Source: Nocardia colli (GTDB taxonomy: Bacteria > Actinomycetota > Actinomycetes > Mycobacteriales > Mycobacteriaceae). Taken from it: a DNA stretch of 64,000 nt. Each line of letters begins with the position of its first letter. Position 1 is the stretch's first letter. Location: positions 1 through 64,000 of the forward strand of contig NZ_VXLC01000014.1 in assembly GCF_008704205.1 (NCBI RefSeq). The letters are read 5' to 3'. The translations under genes and the position numbers were made by a program. This document shows positions 9,061 through 17,268 of the stretch, piece after piece. Below the pieces are notes generated by a model that saw only the letters and a program-made list of their open reading frames with translations, did not search any database and was not told the origin of the DNA.

Positions 9061-10488
9061 TCAGGCGCGGTGGGCGACGTAGCCGTCGGGACGGATCCGG
9101 ATGCGGGTACCGGGGCGGGCGGCATAGGCGGCGAACGCGTGGCCTTCGATGTCGATGACGTGCCGCTCGGATGCCGCTGCGCCGAGGCGGACTACTGTGT
9201 AAACCTGCACGCCCGGTTCGATCGGAAGTTCGGCGGTCTCGCCGAAGCACAGCACCGTCGCATGCGGACCGCGGAACAGGTCGAACAAGCGAATCGGGTT
9301 GCCCGCCATGTCTTTCAGTGGGGCGTCGGGAGCGCGATCACCGGCGACGAGCTCGCCACGGTCGGCCGGGTCTCGGTAGCTGATGTCGAGTTGCTGGGTT
9401 TCCGGGCCGCGTTCCATCGCGTCCTCGTCGCCGTCGACCAGTTTGTCGAGCAACGCGGAGCTGACGCCGAGCACGCGGGCGGCGACGGTCCTGCGCTCGG
9501 ATTCGTAGCTGTCCAACAGTGATTCGTCGCCGTCCAGCGCGGCGGCCAGCTTCCAGCCGAGGTTGTAGGCGTCCTGGATGCCGGTGTTCATGCCCTGCCC
9601 GCCGGTCGGCGGATGCACGTGGGCGGCGTCGCCGGCCAGGAAGACGCGCCCGTCGCGGAAGCGTTCGGCCAGCCGGACATTCGGCCGCCAGACGGTGACC
9701 CAGGTCAGCTCGGTCAGCGTGAGATCGGTGCGGCCGCAATAGCGGTCGGCGTACTCCTGCAAGACGTCGAGGGTCGGCTCGGCGTCGCCGGTCAGCGGGG
9801 CGGCGAACTGGAACTGCCGCCCACCGGGCAAGGGGGACAAGGCGATTCCCTCCATCGGCCGATCGGCCCCGGCGAACCAGTAGCCGAACTCGTGATCGAG
9901 CACGTCGGCCCGGACATCGCCGAGCAGCATGCGCAGCGATTCGTCGGTGGTGCCCTCGAACGCGATGCCGAGCTGTTTGCGCACGGTGCTGCGCCCGCCG
10001 TCCGCGCCGACCAGATAGTCGACCCGGACGGTCTCCGCGGTCCCGTCGCGGGTCAGTGTCGCGGTGACGCCGGTCGCGTCCTGCTCGAAGCCGGCCAATG
10101 CGGTGCCGAGTTCGACCCGCACACCGAATTCCGCGAGCCGCTCGCGCAGGATCGCCTCGGTGCCGGACTGCCCGAGCAGCCACGGATTGGGGTAGGGGAG
10201 CGCGGGCGTCGGCGCGATCGGCTCCCACATCCGGCGCTCGCCGACGAACTCGCCGCCGAGGTAGGCCCGCATGATCGGCGTCGGAATGCCCGCGGCCAGC
10301 ACCGCGTCCAGCACGCCGAGGTCGTCGAACACCTCCAGGGTGCGCGGCTGGATGCCGTCGCCGCGCGAGCCCGCGAAGAACTCGGTGGCCTGATCGATGA
10401 CGCGTACCGGGACGTTCCGGCGGGCCAGATCGAGGGCGAGGGTGAGTCCGGTGGGGCCGGCGCCGGCGACGAGTACCTGGTTCCGCAT
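9061..10488 (-). CDS. FAD-dependent aromatic-ring monooxygenase (PheA/TfdB family)
   Basis: This is a class A flavoprotein hydroxylase. It has the FAD-binding GAGPTGL at the amino terminus, the GADGGRSTVRKQLGI segment, and the second FAD motif VFLAGDAAHVHPPTGGQGMN, followed by a thioredoxin-like tail typical of phenol or polyketide hydroxylases. ATG at 10488 is preceded by AGGAGAAATC, giving 475 residues. It is divergent from a TetR regulator across a palindromic site, so it is probably induced by its substrate. The substrate is unknown: a phenolic, an antibiotic such as rifampicin or tetracycline, or a xenobiotic are all possible. Confidence 0.88.
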   Translation of the reverse strand: MRNQVLVAGAGPTGLTLALDLARRNVPVRVIDQATEFFAGSRGDGIQPRTLEVFDDLGVLDAVLAAGIPTPIMRAYLGGEFVGERRMWEPIAPTPALPYPNPWLLGQSGTEAILRERLAEFGVRVELGTALAGFEQDATGVTATLTRDGTAETVRVDYLVGADGGRSTVRKQLGIAFEGTTDESLRMLLGDVRADVLDHEFGYWFAGADRPMEGIALSPLPGGRQFQFAAPLTGDAEPTLDVLQEYADRYCGRTDLTLTELTWVTVWRPNVRLAERFRDGRVFLAGDAAHVHPPTGGQGMNTGIQDAYNLGWKLAAALDGDESLLDSYESERRTVAARVLGVSSALLDKLVDGDEDAMERGPETQQLDISYRDPADRGELVAGDRAPDAPLKDMAGNPIRLFDLFRGPHATVLCFGETAELPIEPGVQVYTVVRLGAAASERHVIDIEGHAFAAYAARPGTRIRIRPDGYVAHRA

Positions 10489-10510
10489 GATTTCTCCTAG
10501 ATGAACTGTC

Positions 10511-10530
10511 ATTCAATGAATTCTGATTCA
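10511..10530. promoter_or_regulatory. Putative TetR operator
   Basis: TGAAT-TCTG-ATTCA at 10517-10530 is a perfect inverted repeat. An ATTCA at 10511-10515 makes an overlapping second dyad with the same TGAAT. It lies between the divergent monooxygenase (starts 10488) and the TetR gene (starts 10573), where an operator for both would be expected. Confidence 0.65.
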
Positions 10531-10572
10531 GTATTGGAGTTGGTACGTTCCCTGTCAAGGAGGTGGGTGCAG

Positions 10573-11175
10573 GTGTCGATGAGTCGCAAGGAGAAGTCGG
10601 CCGAGACCGAGCTCGCGCTGAAGGCGGCGGCCCTAAGGCTGTTCGCGGAACGTGGCTACCTGAACACCAAGATCGTCGACATCACGACCGCGGCCAATCG
10701 CGCGGCCGGGTCGTTCTACAACCATTTCGCCGGCAAGGAAGAACTACTCCAGGCGCTGCTGAACGACGTCGCGGCGGCGGGCGACGTGACCGCGGAGGGA
10801 CCGGACCACAATCCGGACTTCACCGATCCAGCGGCGATCCGCTTCCACGTCGAGGGTTACTGGATCGCGGCGCGCCAGCACTGGGCGGTGTTCCGCTCGA
10901 TCCAGCAGGCGGCGCTGGTCAACGATGAATTCGCCAGGCAGGCAGGACAGTTCGCGATCCAGCAGCGGCGGGATATCGCCGATCATCTGGATCAGTTCGG
11001 TCCACGTGGGCTCGCGTTGCCGACCACTCCTGATGCGAGCCTGGCGATGATGTTCCTGCTCACCACCAGCATGGTCCAGGCGGTCGAAGAGGGCACCGTC
11101 GAACTAACCGACAAGCAAGCGGTAGAAGCCTTGACCCGCTTCATCTACCGCGGACTGACCGGCCTCGACTACTAG
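10573..11175 (+). CDS. TetR/AcrR family transcriptional regulator
   Basis: The amino-terminal TetR helix-turn-helix is clear (LKAAALRLFAERGY ... IVDITTAANRAAGSFYNHF ... KEELLQALL), followed by an all-helical ligand-binding domain. I chose GTG at 10573 because AAGGAGGTG lies just upstream, and ATG at 10579 is a near alternative. The product has about 200 residues. It is divergent from the monooxygenase gene and probably represses it and itself through the dyad at 10517-10530. The ligand is likely the monooxygenase substrate or a related compound. Confidence 0.88.
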   Translation: MSMSRKEKSAETELALKAAALRLFAERGYLNTKIVDITTAANRAAGSFYNHFAGKEELLQALLNDVAAAGDVTAEGPDHNPDFTDPAAIRFHVEGYWIAARQHWAVFRSIQQAALVNDEFARQAGQFAIQQRRDIADHLDQFGPRGLALPTTPDASLAMMFLLTTSMVQAVEEGTVELTDKQAVEALTRFIYRGLTGLDY

Positions 11176-11200
11176 CGCCGCGGCGGGGCGCTCCGGTATC

Positions 11201-11274
11201 GCCGCACGCCTTTTGACATCCGCACGCGTGTCAGTGCGGCGAGTTGTGGTGCGGGAAGTCAGAAGGCGTGCGGC
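11201..11274. repeat. Intergenic palindrome, copy 1 (same family as 49723-49792)
   Basis: Two arms, 11201-11225 and 11249-11274, form an imperfect inverted repeat of about 25 bp, with the outer GCCGCACGCCTT/AAGGCGTGCGGC part perfect. The right arm, GTGCGGGAAGTCAGAAGG, closely resembles the right arm of the perfect palindrome at 49765-49792. Both copies lie between converging genes, here a TetR gene and the quinone reductase. It may act as a bidirectional terminator, a mobile palindromic repeat, or both. Confidence 0.75.
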
Positions 11275-11344
11275 GTCGGCTGAACCGCCTGAGTGTTCGC
11301 GACGCGGGTTGCAGCACGCGTCGAGAACACGCTCCTAGGTCAAG

Positions 11345-12310
11345 TCAGGGGATCAGGACGATCGAGCCGGTGGTTTTGCGTGCTTCGAGGTCGCGGTGGG
11401 CCTGTTCGGCTTCGGCGAGCGGGTAGGTTGCGCCGACCAGGATTCGTAGCGTGCCGTCCGCGATGGCGTTGAAGATATCGGTTGCGCGCCAGACCAATTC
11501 GTCCCGGTCGCGGGTGTAGAAGGCGAGGCTGGGGCGGGTGACGAACAGCGAGCCCGCGCCGTTGAGACGTTGCAGATCGAACGGGGGGACCGGGCCGCTG
11601 GCCGCGCCGAAGAGCGCGAGCATGCCGCGCACGCGCAGCGATGCCAGGCTGGCCTCGAAGGTGGCCGCGCCGACTCCGTCGTAGACCGCGGCGACCCCGA
11701 CCCCGTCGGTGAGTGCGCGTACCTGGTCGGCGAGGTCGTCGTCGTAGCGCAGCACCTCGGCGGCGCCTGCCTCGCGGGACAGTTTTTCCTTCGCGTCCGA
11801 GGACACCGTGGTGATCACACGCGCACCGCGCGTCGCAGCGAGCTGGGTGAGGATCAGGCCGACGCCGCCCGCACCCGCGTGCACCAGGACGGACTCGCCG
11901 GGCTGCGGGGTGTAGATCGACTCGATCAGATAGTGCGCGGTCATGCCCTGCAGCAGCGCGGACGCGGCGACCGCGGGCTCGACGTCGTCGTGCACCTTGA
12001 TCGCGACGGTCGCGTTCACCGCGACCCGCTCGGCGTAACTGCCCGGCCCCGCGGCCCACGCGACCCGGTCGCCGACGGCGAATTCGGTGACGTTCGCGCC
12101 GATCTCGGCGACCACCCCGCTCGCCTCGGAGCCGGGGATGTACGGCACCGCCTGCGGATAACGCCCGGTCCGGATGTAGGTGTCGATGTAGTTGATGCCG
12201 ATCGCCTGCACGTCGACCAGCAGCTGGTCCGGGCCGATCTGCGGATCGGGCACCTCGACGTACTTCAGCACTTCGGGACCACCGTGTTCGGACACCTGGA
12301 TCGCACGCAT
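11345..12310 (-). CDS. qor: Quinone oxidoreductase (zinc-independent MDR family)
   Basis: This NADPH-dependent quinone reductase belongs to the medium-chain dehydrogenase/reductase family. It starts MRAIQVSEHGGPEVL, has the Rossmann motif VLVHAGAGGVGLILTQLA near residue 145, and lacks the structural zinc cysteine cluster, as expected for the Qor branch. ATG at 12310 gives 321 residues, and no clear ribosome site precedes it. It occupies the position of the mycobacterial qor between ctaB and ctaA. It is divergent from the small gene at 12372. Confidence 0.9.
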   Translation of the reverse strand: MRAIQVSEHGGPEVLKYVEVPDPQIGPDQLLVDVQAIGINYIDTYIRTGRYPQAVPYIPGSEASGVVAEIGANVTEFAVGDRVAWAAGPGSYAERVAVNATVAIKVHDDVEPAVAASALLQGMTAHYLIESIYTPQPGESVLVHAGAGGVGLILTQLAATRGARVITTVSSDAKEKLSREAGAAEVLRYDDDLADQVRALTDGVGVAAVYDGVGAATFEASLASLRVRGMLALFGAASGPVPPFDLQRLNGAGSLFVTRPSLAFYTRDRDELVWRATDIFNAIADGTLRILVGATYPLAEAEQAHRDLEARKTTGSIVLIP

Positions 12311-12371
12311 GAGATCTGTTCTACACCGACAGGTGCTGGACGGTTTCCTACTGGTCGGTAAACTTCCCTCC

Positions 12372-12722
12372 ATGAGTGCTCATGCCGCCACGGCGCCAGT
12401 GAAGTTGTCGGGCGCCCTCGTGGAGTCCGTCAAGGGATTCGTCGCCGATCACGACGGTTCGGCCACCGCCGTGTTGCAGCCGGTCGGCCGGGCCGGGGTC
12501 CGGGTGACGCTGGTCGGCGCCGACGGCATCCTCGGCGACCGCGTCGTCGCCGACCTGGCGACCGCGAAGGAACTCGTCGCCACCGTCGACGGCCTGACCG
12601 AGGCCGACGAGTGGGACCGCGAGCTCACCTCGATCGTCACCCCGCGCAAGTCGCACTGGGCCAAGATGGCCGGCTGGGTAGCCCACCAGAAGCGGTTCCC
12701 CAAGGCGCGCAACGAGAGCTGA
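12372..12722 (+). CDS. Conserved hypothetical protein, 116 aa
   Basis: I do not recognise a named family. The protein is small, acidic to neutral and soluble. It starts MSAHAATAPVKLSGALVESV, has a middle region predicted as beta strands (SATAVLQPVGRAGVRVTLV), and ends with a basic, aromatic helix (KSHWAKMAGWVAHQKRF). There is no signal peptide or membrane segment. ATG at 12372 follows TTCCCTCC, so the ribosome site is poor. It is divergent from qor and only three bases from the next gene, so the two are likely co-transcribed. Confidence 0.75.
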   Translation: MSAHAATAPVKLSGALVESVKGFVADHDGSATAVLQPVGRAGVRVTLVGADGILGDRVVADLATAKELVATVDGLTEADEWDRELTSIVTPRKSHWAKMAGWVAHQKRFPKARNES

Positions 12723-12725
12723 GCG

Positions 12726-13502
12726 ATGCGCGGAACGCGACTGCTCGGCGCGCTGCTGCTGGCCGGGACAGTCCTTGTCGCACCGGCGATTCCGGCCGGC
12801 GCCGAGCCGAATGCCCTGCGCGTGTGCACGCCGGGGGACTATCCGCCGTATTCGGTCGCCGCGGGCGGATACCGGGGCGTGGACATCGATCTGGCCCGCG
12901 GATTCGCCGACGTGCTGCGGCGCCCGGTCGAATTCGTGCCGGTCACCTGGGCCACCCTGAAGACGGATTTCGCTGAGCAGCACTGCGATATCGCCGTCGG
13001 CGGCATCTCCGATTCGCCCGCCCGCCGCGCCTTCGCCGACTTCTCGATCACTTACGGCACCGACGGCAAGACGCCGATCACCCGGCGCGGCAACGACACC
13101 GACTTCTCGACGATCGAGCAGATCAACCGTCCCGAGGTGCGGGTGATCGCGAATCGCGGTGGCACCAACGAGGAGTTCGCCCGCAAGAACTTCCCGGACG
13201 CCCAGCTCACCCTCTGGCCGGAGAATCTCACCATCTTCGACGAGGTCGAACAGGGCCGCGCCGACGTCTTCGTCACCGACGGCGTCGAGGGCCGCTACCG
13301 CGTCCGCCGGCACCCCGGACTCCAGGTCCTGCACCCGGACAAGCCGTTCGACTCGTTCGGCAAGGTGCTGCTGATTCGCAAGGACGATCCGGTCCTGTCC
13401 ACCGCGCTGAACGCCTGGCTGGCAACACAACTCGCCACCGGCGGCGTGGACCGCCTGTTCGACCAGTGGATCGGGCCGAACCCGACCGTCCCGGCCGGCT
13501 GA
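12726..13502 (+). CDS. Secreted PheC-like cyclohexadienyl dehydratase / periplasmic binding-fold protein
   Basis: A signal peptide with an AGAEP cleavage site (about 24-28) precedes a family-3 solute-binding fold. Several blocks match my memory of the Pseudomonas periplasmic cyclohexadienyl dehydratase PheC rather than an ordinary amino acid receptor: GDYPPYS, W-A-T-L-x-x-DF, CDIAVGGIS, DGKTPITRR, NRGGTNEEFARKNFPDA, NLTIFDEVEQGRADVFVTDG and LHPDKPFDSFGK. PheC converts prephenate or arogenate to phenylpyruvate or phenylalanine. No transporter permease or ATPase gene is adjacent, which favours an enzyme or orphan sensor. The product has 258 residues. Activity is inferred from motifs only. Confidence 0.7.
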   Translation: MRGTRLLGALLLAGTVLVAPAIPAGAEPNALRVCTPGDYPPYSVAAGGYRGVDIDLARGFADVLRRPVEFVPVTWATLKTDFAEQHCDIAVGGISDSPARRAFADFSITYGTDGKTPITRRGNDTDFSTIEQINRPEVRVIANRGGTNEEFARKNFPDAQLTLWPENLTIFDEVEQGRADVFVTDGVEGRYRVRRHPGLQVLHPDKPFDSFGKVLLIRKDDPVLSTALNAWLATQLATGGVDRLFDQWIGPNPTVPAG

Positions 13503-13593
13503 GGGGTCCGCTGCCCGTATGGTTTTTGTAAAGATGCTTGCGACAGGGGATTCGGCGGAGTCACCGTTAAGGGTTGAACCGTAGGGGTCGGAG

Positions 13594-13809
13594 GTGTCGG
13601 TGGCGACGGACGTGATCGGTAAGGTCGCGCGCGTAACCGCGGCGATTCGACCGGACCATCTCGGCGAGGTGGTGATCGAGGTGCGGGCGGGGACCGAACG
13701 ATTCCTGGCGCGCGCGGCCGACGGGGAGACAACCATTCCGAAGCACACCCAGGTCCTCGTGATCGGGAGCCTGGGTGGTCGCACGGTCGAAGTCACTCCC
13801 TTGAAATGA
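13594..13809 (+). CDS. Small NfeD-like OB-fold protein
   Basis: This 71-residue protein is almost entirely a small beta-barrel: VIGKVARVTAAIRPDHLGEVVI, then FLARAADGE and TQVLVIGSLGGRTVEV. That pattern resembles the soluble C-terminal OB domain of NfeD proteins, which usually neighbour flotillins. The membrane and protease parts of larger NfeD proteins are absent. GTG at 13594 follows GGGTCGGAG. Nine bases separate it from the flotillin gene, so the pair is co-transcribed. The function is presumably to help flotillin assembly, inferred from context. Confidence 0.65.
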   Translation: MSVATDVIGKVARVTAAIRPDHLGEVVIEVRAGTERFLARAADGETTIPKHTQVLVIGSLGGRTVEVTPLK

Positions 13810-13818
13810 AGGTGCATC

Positions 13819-15276
13819 ATGGACGTCCAACTCTTGGTCGTCATCGGGATCGTCGTCGTTCTCATCCTGTTGGCTGTGCTGTTCCGCCTGTCCTGGCGCG
13901 TCGCGGAACCCGATGAGGCACTGATTATTTCGGGATTCCGAGCCGGGGAGGGTCCATCGGGGGTCGGCGAGAGCATGGGCTTCCGGATCGTCACCGGACG
14001 CGGCTGCTTCGTCATGCCCGGCCTGACCAAGGTGCGCTTCATCTCGCTGGAGGCGCACGAGAGTCAGATCCTGGTGCCGTGCGTGAGCCAGCAGAAGATC
14101 AACCTGCAATTGGGCGGCGTGGTGGTCTACAAGATCGGCGACGACTACCGCTCCATCGCCAATGCCGCCCGCCGCTTTCTGGATCGGCCCGCCGAGGAGC
14201 TGGAAACCAAGGTGCAGAACGTGTTTGTCGGACACCTGCGGGCGATCGCGGGTTCGATGACCGTCGAGGACATGATCAGCGATCAGGACAAGTTCTCCGA
14301 GCAGGTGCGTGATCGCTGCTCGCAGGAGATGGAATCCTTCGGCCTGGTGATCGACAGTTTCCAGATCCAGTCGATCGCCAGCGGTTCGAATTACATTGCC
14401 AACCTTGCCATTCCGCATCAGGCGGCGGTCGAGCAGCAGGCGCGGATCGCGCGGGCCAATGCCGACCGGGAGGCGATCGAGCAGGAGCAGGCGGCGCAGC
14501 GGCAGATCGCGCTCGCCATGCGCGACACCCAGATCAAGAAGGCGGAGTATCAGGCCGAGATCGACAGCGCCAGTCAGGAAGCCGCACAACAGGGTCCGCT
14601 CGCCGAGGCCACCGCGCGGCAGGCGGTGGTCGAGGTGGCGACGAAGGTCTCCCAGCTCGAGGCGCAGCAGATGGAACAGCAGTTGCAGGTGGACGTGCGC
14701 AAGCCCGCGGACGCGGAGGCCTACCGGCAGACCACCCTCGCGACCGCCAGCCGCGACGCTCGGATCAGTCAGGCCGAGGCCGACGCCCAGGAGACCCGGT
14801 TGCGCGCGGAAGCCGCTGCGGCACAGACGAAGATGCAGGCGCTGGCCGAGGCGGAATCGATCAAGCTGCGCGCGGCGGCGCAGGCGGACGCGACCCGGCT
14901 GGCCGGTCAGGCGGAGGCGGACGCGATCAAGGCCCGCGGCTTGGCCGAAGCCGACGCGGTCCGTGCGCACATGGAAGCGGAGGCGGCCGGCATCCAGTTG
15001 CGGTCCGAGGCGATGAGTCAGAACCAGGAGGCGGTGATCGCCCAGCAGATCGCCGAGAAGCTGCCGCAGATCGTCGCCGCGGCCGCGGCGCCGTTCGAAC
15101 ACATCGACAAGTTCACCGTGCTCAACGGCGCCCAAGGGGTGACCTCGGCGCTGGCCGAGATCATTCAGCAGGCGGGCGCGCTCACCTCGATGGCGCGCGA
15201 ATCATTGCTCCCGGCAATGACTTCCGGCGTCAAGCCGGCGGAGAACGGCCACGCCGGCGCGGAGCTGTCGAAGTGA
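13819..15276 (+). CDS. Flotillin-like SPFH-domain protein
   Basis: The protein starts with one membrane segment (about 3-24, LLVVIGIVVVLILLAVLF), followed by an SPFH/band 7 domain (about 30-210) and a long alanine- and glutamate-rich coiled coil (about 215-430) with the EA-repeat character of flotillins. Flotillins scaffold membrane microdomains from the cytoplasmic face. The length of 485 residues is normal. The small OB-fold partner gene lies directly upstream. The downstream hairpin with a T-run at 15312-15353 probably ends this transcript. Confidence 0.9.
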   Translation: MDVQLLVVIGIVVVLILLAVLFRLSWRVAEPDEALIISGFRAGEGPSGVGESMGFRIVTGRGCFVMPGLTKVRFISLEAHESQILVPCVSQQKINLQLGGVVVYKIGDDYRSIANAARRFLDRPAEELETKVQNVFVGHLRAIAGSMTVEDMISDQDKFSEQVRDRCSQEMESFGLVIDSFQIQSIASGSNYIANLAIPHQAAVEQQARIARANADREAIEQEQAAQRQIALAMRDTQIKKAEYQAEIDSASQEAAQQGPLAEATARQAVVEVATKVSQLEAQQMEQQLQVDVRKPADAEAYRQTTLATASRDARISQAEADAQETRLRAEAAAAQTKMQALAEAESIKLRAAAQADATRLAGQAEADAIKARGLAEADAVRAHMEAEAAGIQLRSEAMSQNQEAVIAQQIAEKLPQIVAAAAAPFEHIDKFTVLNGAQGVTSALAEIIQQAGALTSMARESLLPAMTSGVKPAENGHAGAELSK

Positions 15277-15311
15277 ATCAGCGCCATCGCGCCGCATAGT
15301 ATTGCCCGAAG

Positions 15312-15353
15312 CCTGGTGTGCGGCGCTCAATATTCGCCGCGCACCAGGTTTTT
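15312..15353 (+). terminator. Probable intrinsic terminator after flotillin
   Basis: Arms CCTGGTGTGCGGCG (15312-15325) and CGCCGCGCACCAGG (15335-15348) pair over 14 bp with one mismatch and a nine-base loop. A TTTTT tract follows directly. It serves the rightward flotillin transcript and overlaps the last codons of the converging 2-hydroxyacid dehydrogenase gene. Confidence 0.75.
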
Positions 15354-16238
15354 CGGCTCCTCCCCAGACAGGAAGCGGATGATCTCCGCGCGGACAACGG
15401 CATAACCGCGTTCGAAACTGCCGGTGCTGTTGCCGCCGACATGCGGGGTGAGTACCAGGTTCGGGGCGGTCCACAGCGGATGACCCGGCGGGAGCGGTTC
15501 GGGGTCGGTGACGTCCAGCGCGGCCCGCAGGCGACCGGACAATAGTTCGGCCACCAAGGCGTCGGTGTCGACGATCGGACCGCGCGCGATATTGACCAGA
15601 ATGGCGTGGTCGTCCATCGCGGCGAGGAACGCGGCGTCGACCATGCCGACGGTGCGCGAGGTGACCGGGACAGTCAGCACGACGACGTCGTGCCCGGGGA
15701 TAAGACCGGGAAGTTCGTCGACGCCGTGCACCCCGTCGCGGGCCCGGCCGCCGACCAGGGTCACCGCGGTGTCGAAGCCGCTCAGCCTGCGCACCAGTTC
15801 GGCGGTCAGATCGCCCGCCCCGACGATCAGGATCCGCTTGCCGACCAGCGTCTCGGTCTGATGGAAGTCCCAGTGCTGTGCGCGTTTGGCGTCGGTGAAG
15901 GGGCCGAGGTCGCGGTAAATGTGCAGCAACGCGGCCATCACCCACTCGGCCGAACTGCCGCCGTGCGCACCGCGTCCGGTGGAAAGCCGCACGCCGTCGG
16001 GCAACTGACTGATCCAGCCCTCGGCGCCCGCGGTCATCGTCTGCACCAGTCGCAGCTTGGTCAGCCGGGACAGGTCGACCGTGTCGGCCCTGGACAGAAA
16101 CTTCGGTACCAGCACCTCCGCGTGCTCCGCGCCGTCCGGCAGCGCTTCGCCTGCGTGGTAGCGCAATAGCTGGACGCCGTCGATTCCGGACAGCGCCGTC
16201 ATGCCGTAGTCGTCCGGCACCAGAACAATGACCGCCAT
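15327..16238 (-). CDS. D-isomer-specific 2-hydroxyacid dehydrogenase family protein
   Basis: This NAD-dependent oxidoreductase has the Rossmann loop VGAGDLTAELVRRL, the hinge motif NIARGPIVDTDAL, DPEPLPPGHPLW, and the catalytic histidine in TPHVGG. The family reduces 2-keto acids or oxidises D-2-hydroxy acids, and the substrate cannot be read here. ATG at 16238 gives 303 residues, at the short end of the family. The frame is open far upstream but those residues are not protein-like. It converges on flotillin and is divergent from the mce operon. Confidence 0.87.
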   Translation of the reverse strand: MAVIVLVPDDYGMTALSGIDGVQLLRYHAGEALPDGAEHAEVLVPKFLSRADTVDLSRLTKLRLVQTMTAGAEGWISQLPDGVRLSTGRGAHGGSSAEWVMAALLHIYRDLGPFTDAKRAQHWDFHQTETLVGKRILIVGAGDLTAELVRRLSGFDTAVTLVGGRARDGVHGVDELPGLIPGHDVVVLTVPVTSRTVGMVDAAFLAAMDDHAILVNIARGPIVDTDALVAELLSGRLRAALDVTDPEPLPPGHPLWTAPNLVLTPHVGGNSTGSFERGYAVVRAEIIRFLSGEEPKNLVRGEY

Positions 16239-16434
16239 GCCCGCCAGGTTAGCGGCCGCGGCACCGGCCGCGCAGCCTTCCGTCCGGACATTTTCCGGCC
16301 GCTCGGGCCGTGGGAACGCATTTGTCCGCAACTGTCTCAGTCGGTGAGCGGATTGCGCCGAAACGACCGCAGAGTGACATATCAGTCGGTTAAATTGTGC
16401 CTCGCCGGGGGGAGCCGGTGGAATCGAGGTCGCA

Positions 16435-17268
16435 GTGGTCGTAGACAGGGTCGCTCGGGTGTCCGAGCCGCTGGTGCGGTGGGGATTCGATCTGGTGTTG
16501 AAGAGTCTGCGGACCTTCGGCCGGACGTTACAGCTCGCGGCCGCCGCGTTCAGCTTTCTGGTCGGCGACGTCATCAAACTGCGGCATCCGTGGCGCGACA
16601 CCCTCCAGCAGGGCTGGTTCATCGTCAGCGTCACCGCGATTCCCGCTGTGCTGGTGGCGATTCCGTTCGGCGTGATCGTCTCGGTCCAGGTCGGCAGCCT
16701 GACCCAGCAGGTCGGCGCCACCTCGGTGGCCGGCGCGGCGGGCGGGCTCGGCGTCATCCGGCAGGGCGCGCCGATGGTGACCGCGCTGCTGCTCGGCGGC
16801 GCGGCCGGCTCGGCGATCGCCTCGGATCTCGGCGCGCGCACGATCCGCGAGGAAGTAGATGCGTTGCGCACCATGGGAATCGACCCGGTGCGGCGTCTGG
16901 TCGCGCCGCGGCTGGCGGCGATGATCGTGTTGACGCCGCTGCTGTGCCTGCTGGTCATCTTCATGGGCGTGTTCACCGGTTACGTGGTGGCGGTGGGCTT
17001 CCAGGGGGTGACGCCGGGCAGCTACCTGTCCTCGTTCGCGGCCTTCGCGACCATGGCCGACCTCGCGGTGGCGATCGCCAAGTCGGTCGTGTTCGGGGTG
17101 ATCGTGCTGATCGTCGCCTGCCAGCGCGGGCTGGAGGCGACGCACGGGCCGAAGGGCGTCGCGAACGCGGTGAACGCGGCCGTGGTGATCGGGGTGATCG
17201 CCGCGTTCGGCGTGAATCTCGTGATCACCCAGCTGGTTTCGATGTTCCTGCCGCAGAAGGTGGGCTGA
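16435..17268 (+). CDS. yrbEA: MlaE/YrbE-type ABC permease, first of mce operon (YrbEA)
   Basis: This integral membrane permease belongs to the MlaE family and forms half of the permease pair of an Mce lipid importer. It has about five or six hydrophobic segments, and the conserved central stretch GAAGSAIASDLGARTIREEVDAL contains the EExxAL-like coupling region of MlaE proteins. GTG at 16435 follows GAGGTC, giving 277 residues. It heads an unbroken rightward operon to 24924. The ATPase MceG/Mkl that would power it is not in this window. Confidence 0.93.
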   Translation: MVVDRVARVSEPLVRWGFDLVLKSLRTFGRTLQLAAAAFSFLVGDVIKLRHPWRDTLQQGWFIVSVTAIPAVLVAIPFGVIVSVQVGSLTQQVGATSVAGAAGGLGVIRQGAPMVTALLLGGAAGSAIASDLGARTIREEVDALRTMGIDPVRRLVAPRLAAMIVLTPLLCLLVIFMGVFTGYVVAVGFQGVTPGSYLSSFAAFATMADLAVAIAKSVVFGVIVLIVACQRGLEATHGPKGVANAVNAAVVIGVIAAFGVNLVITQLVSMFLPQKVG

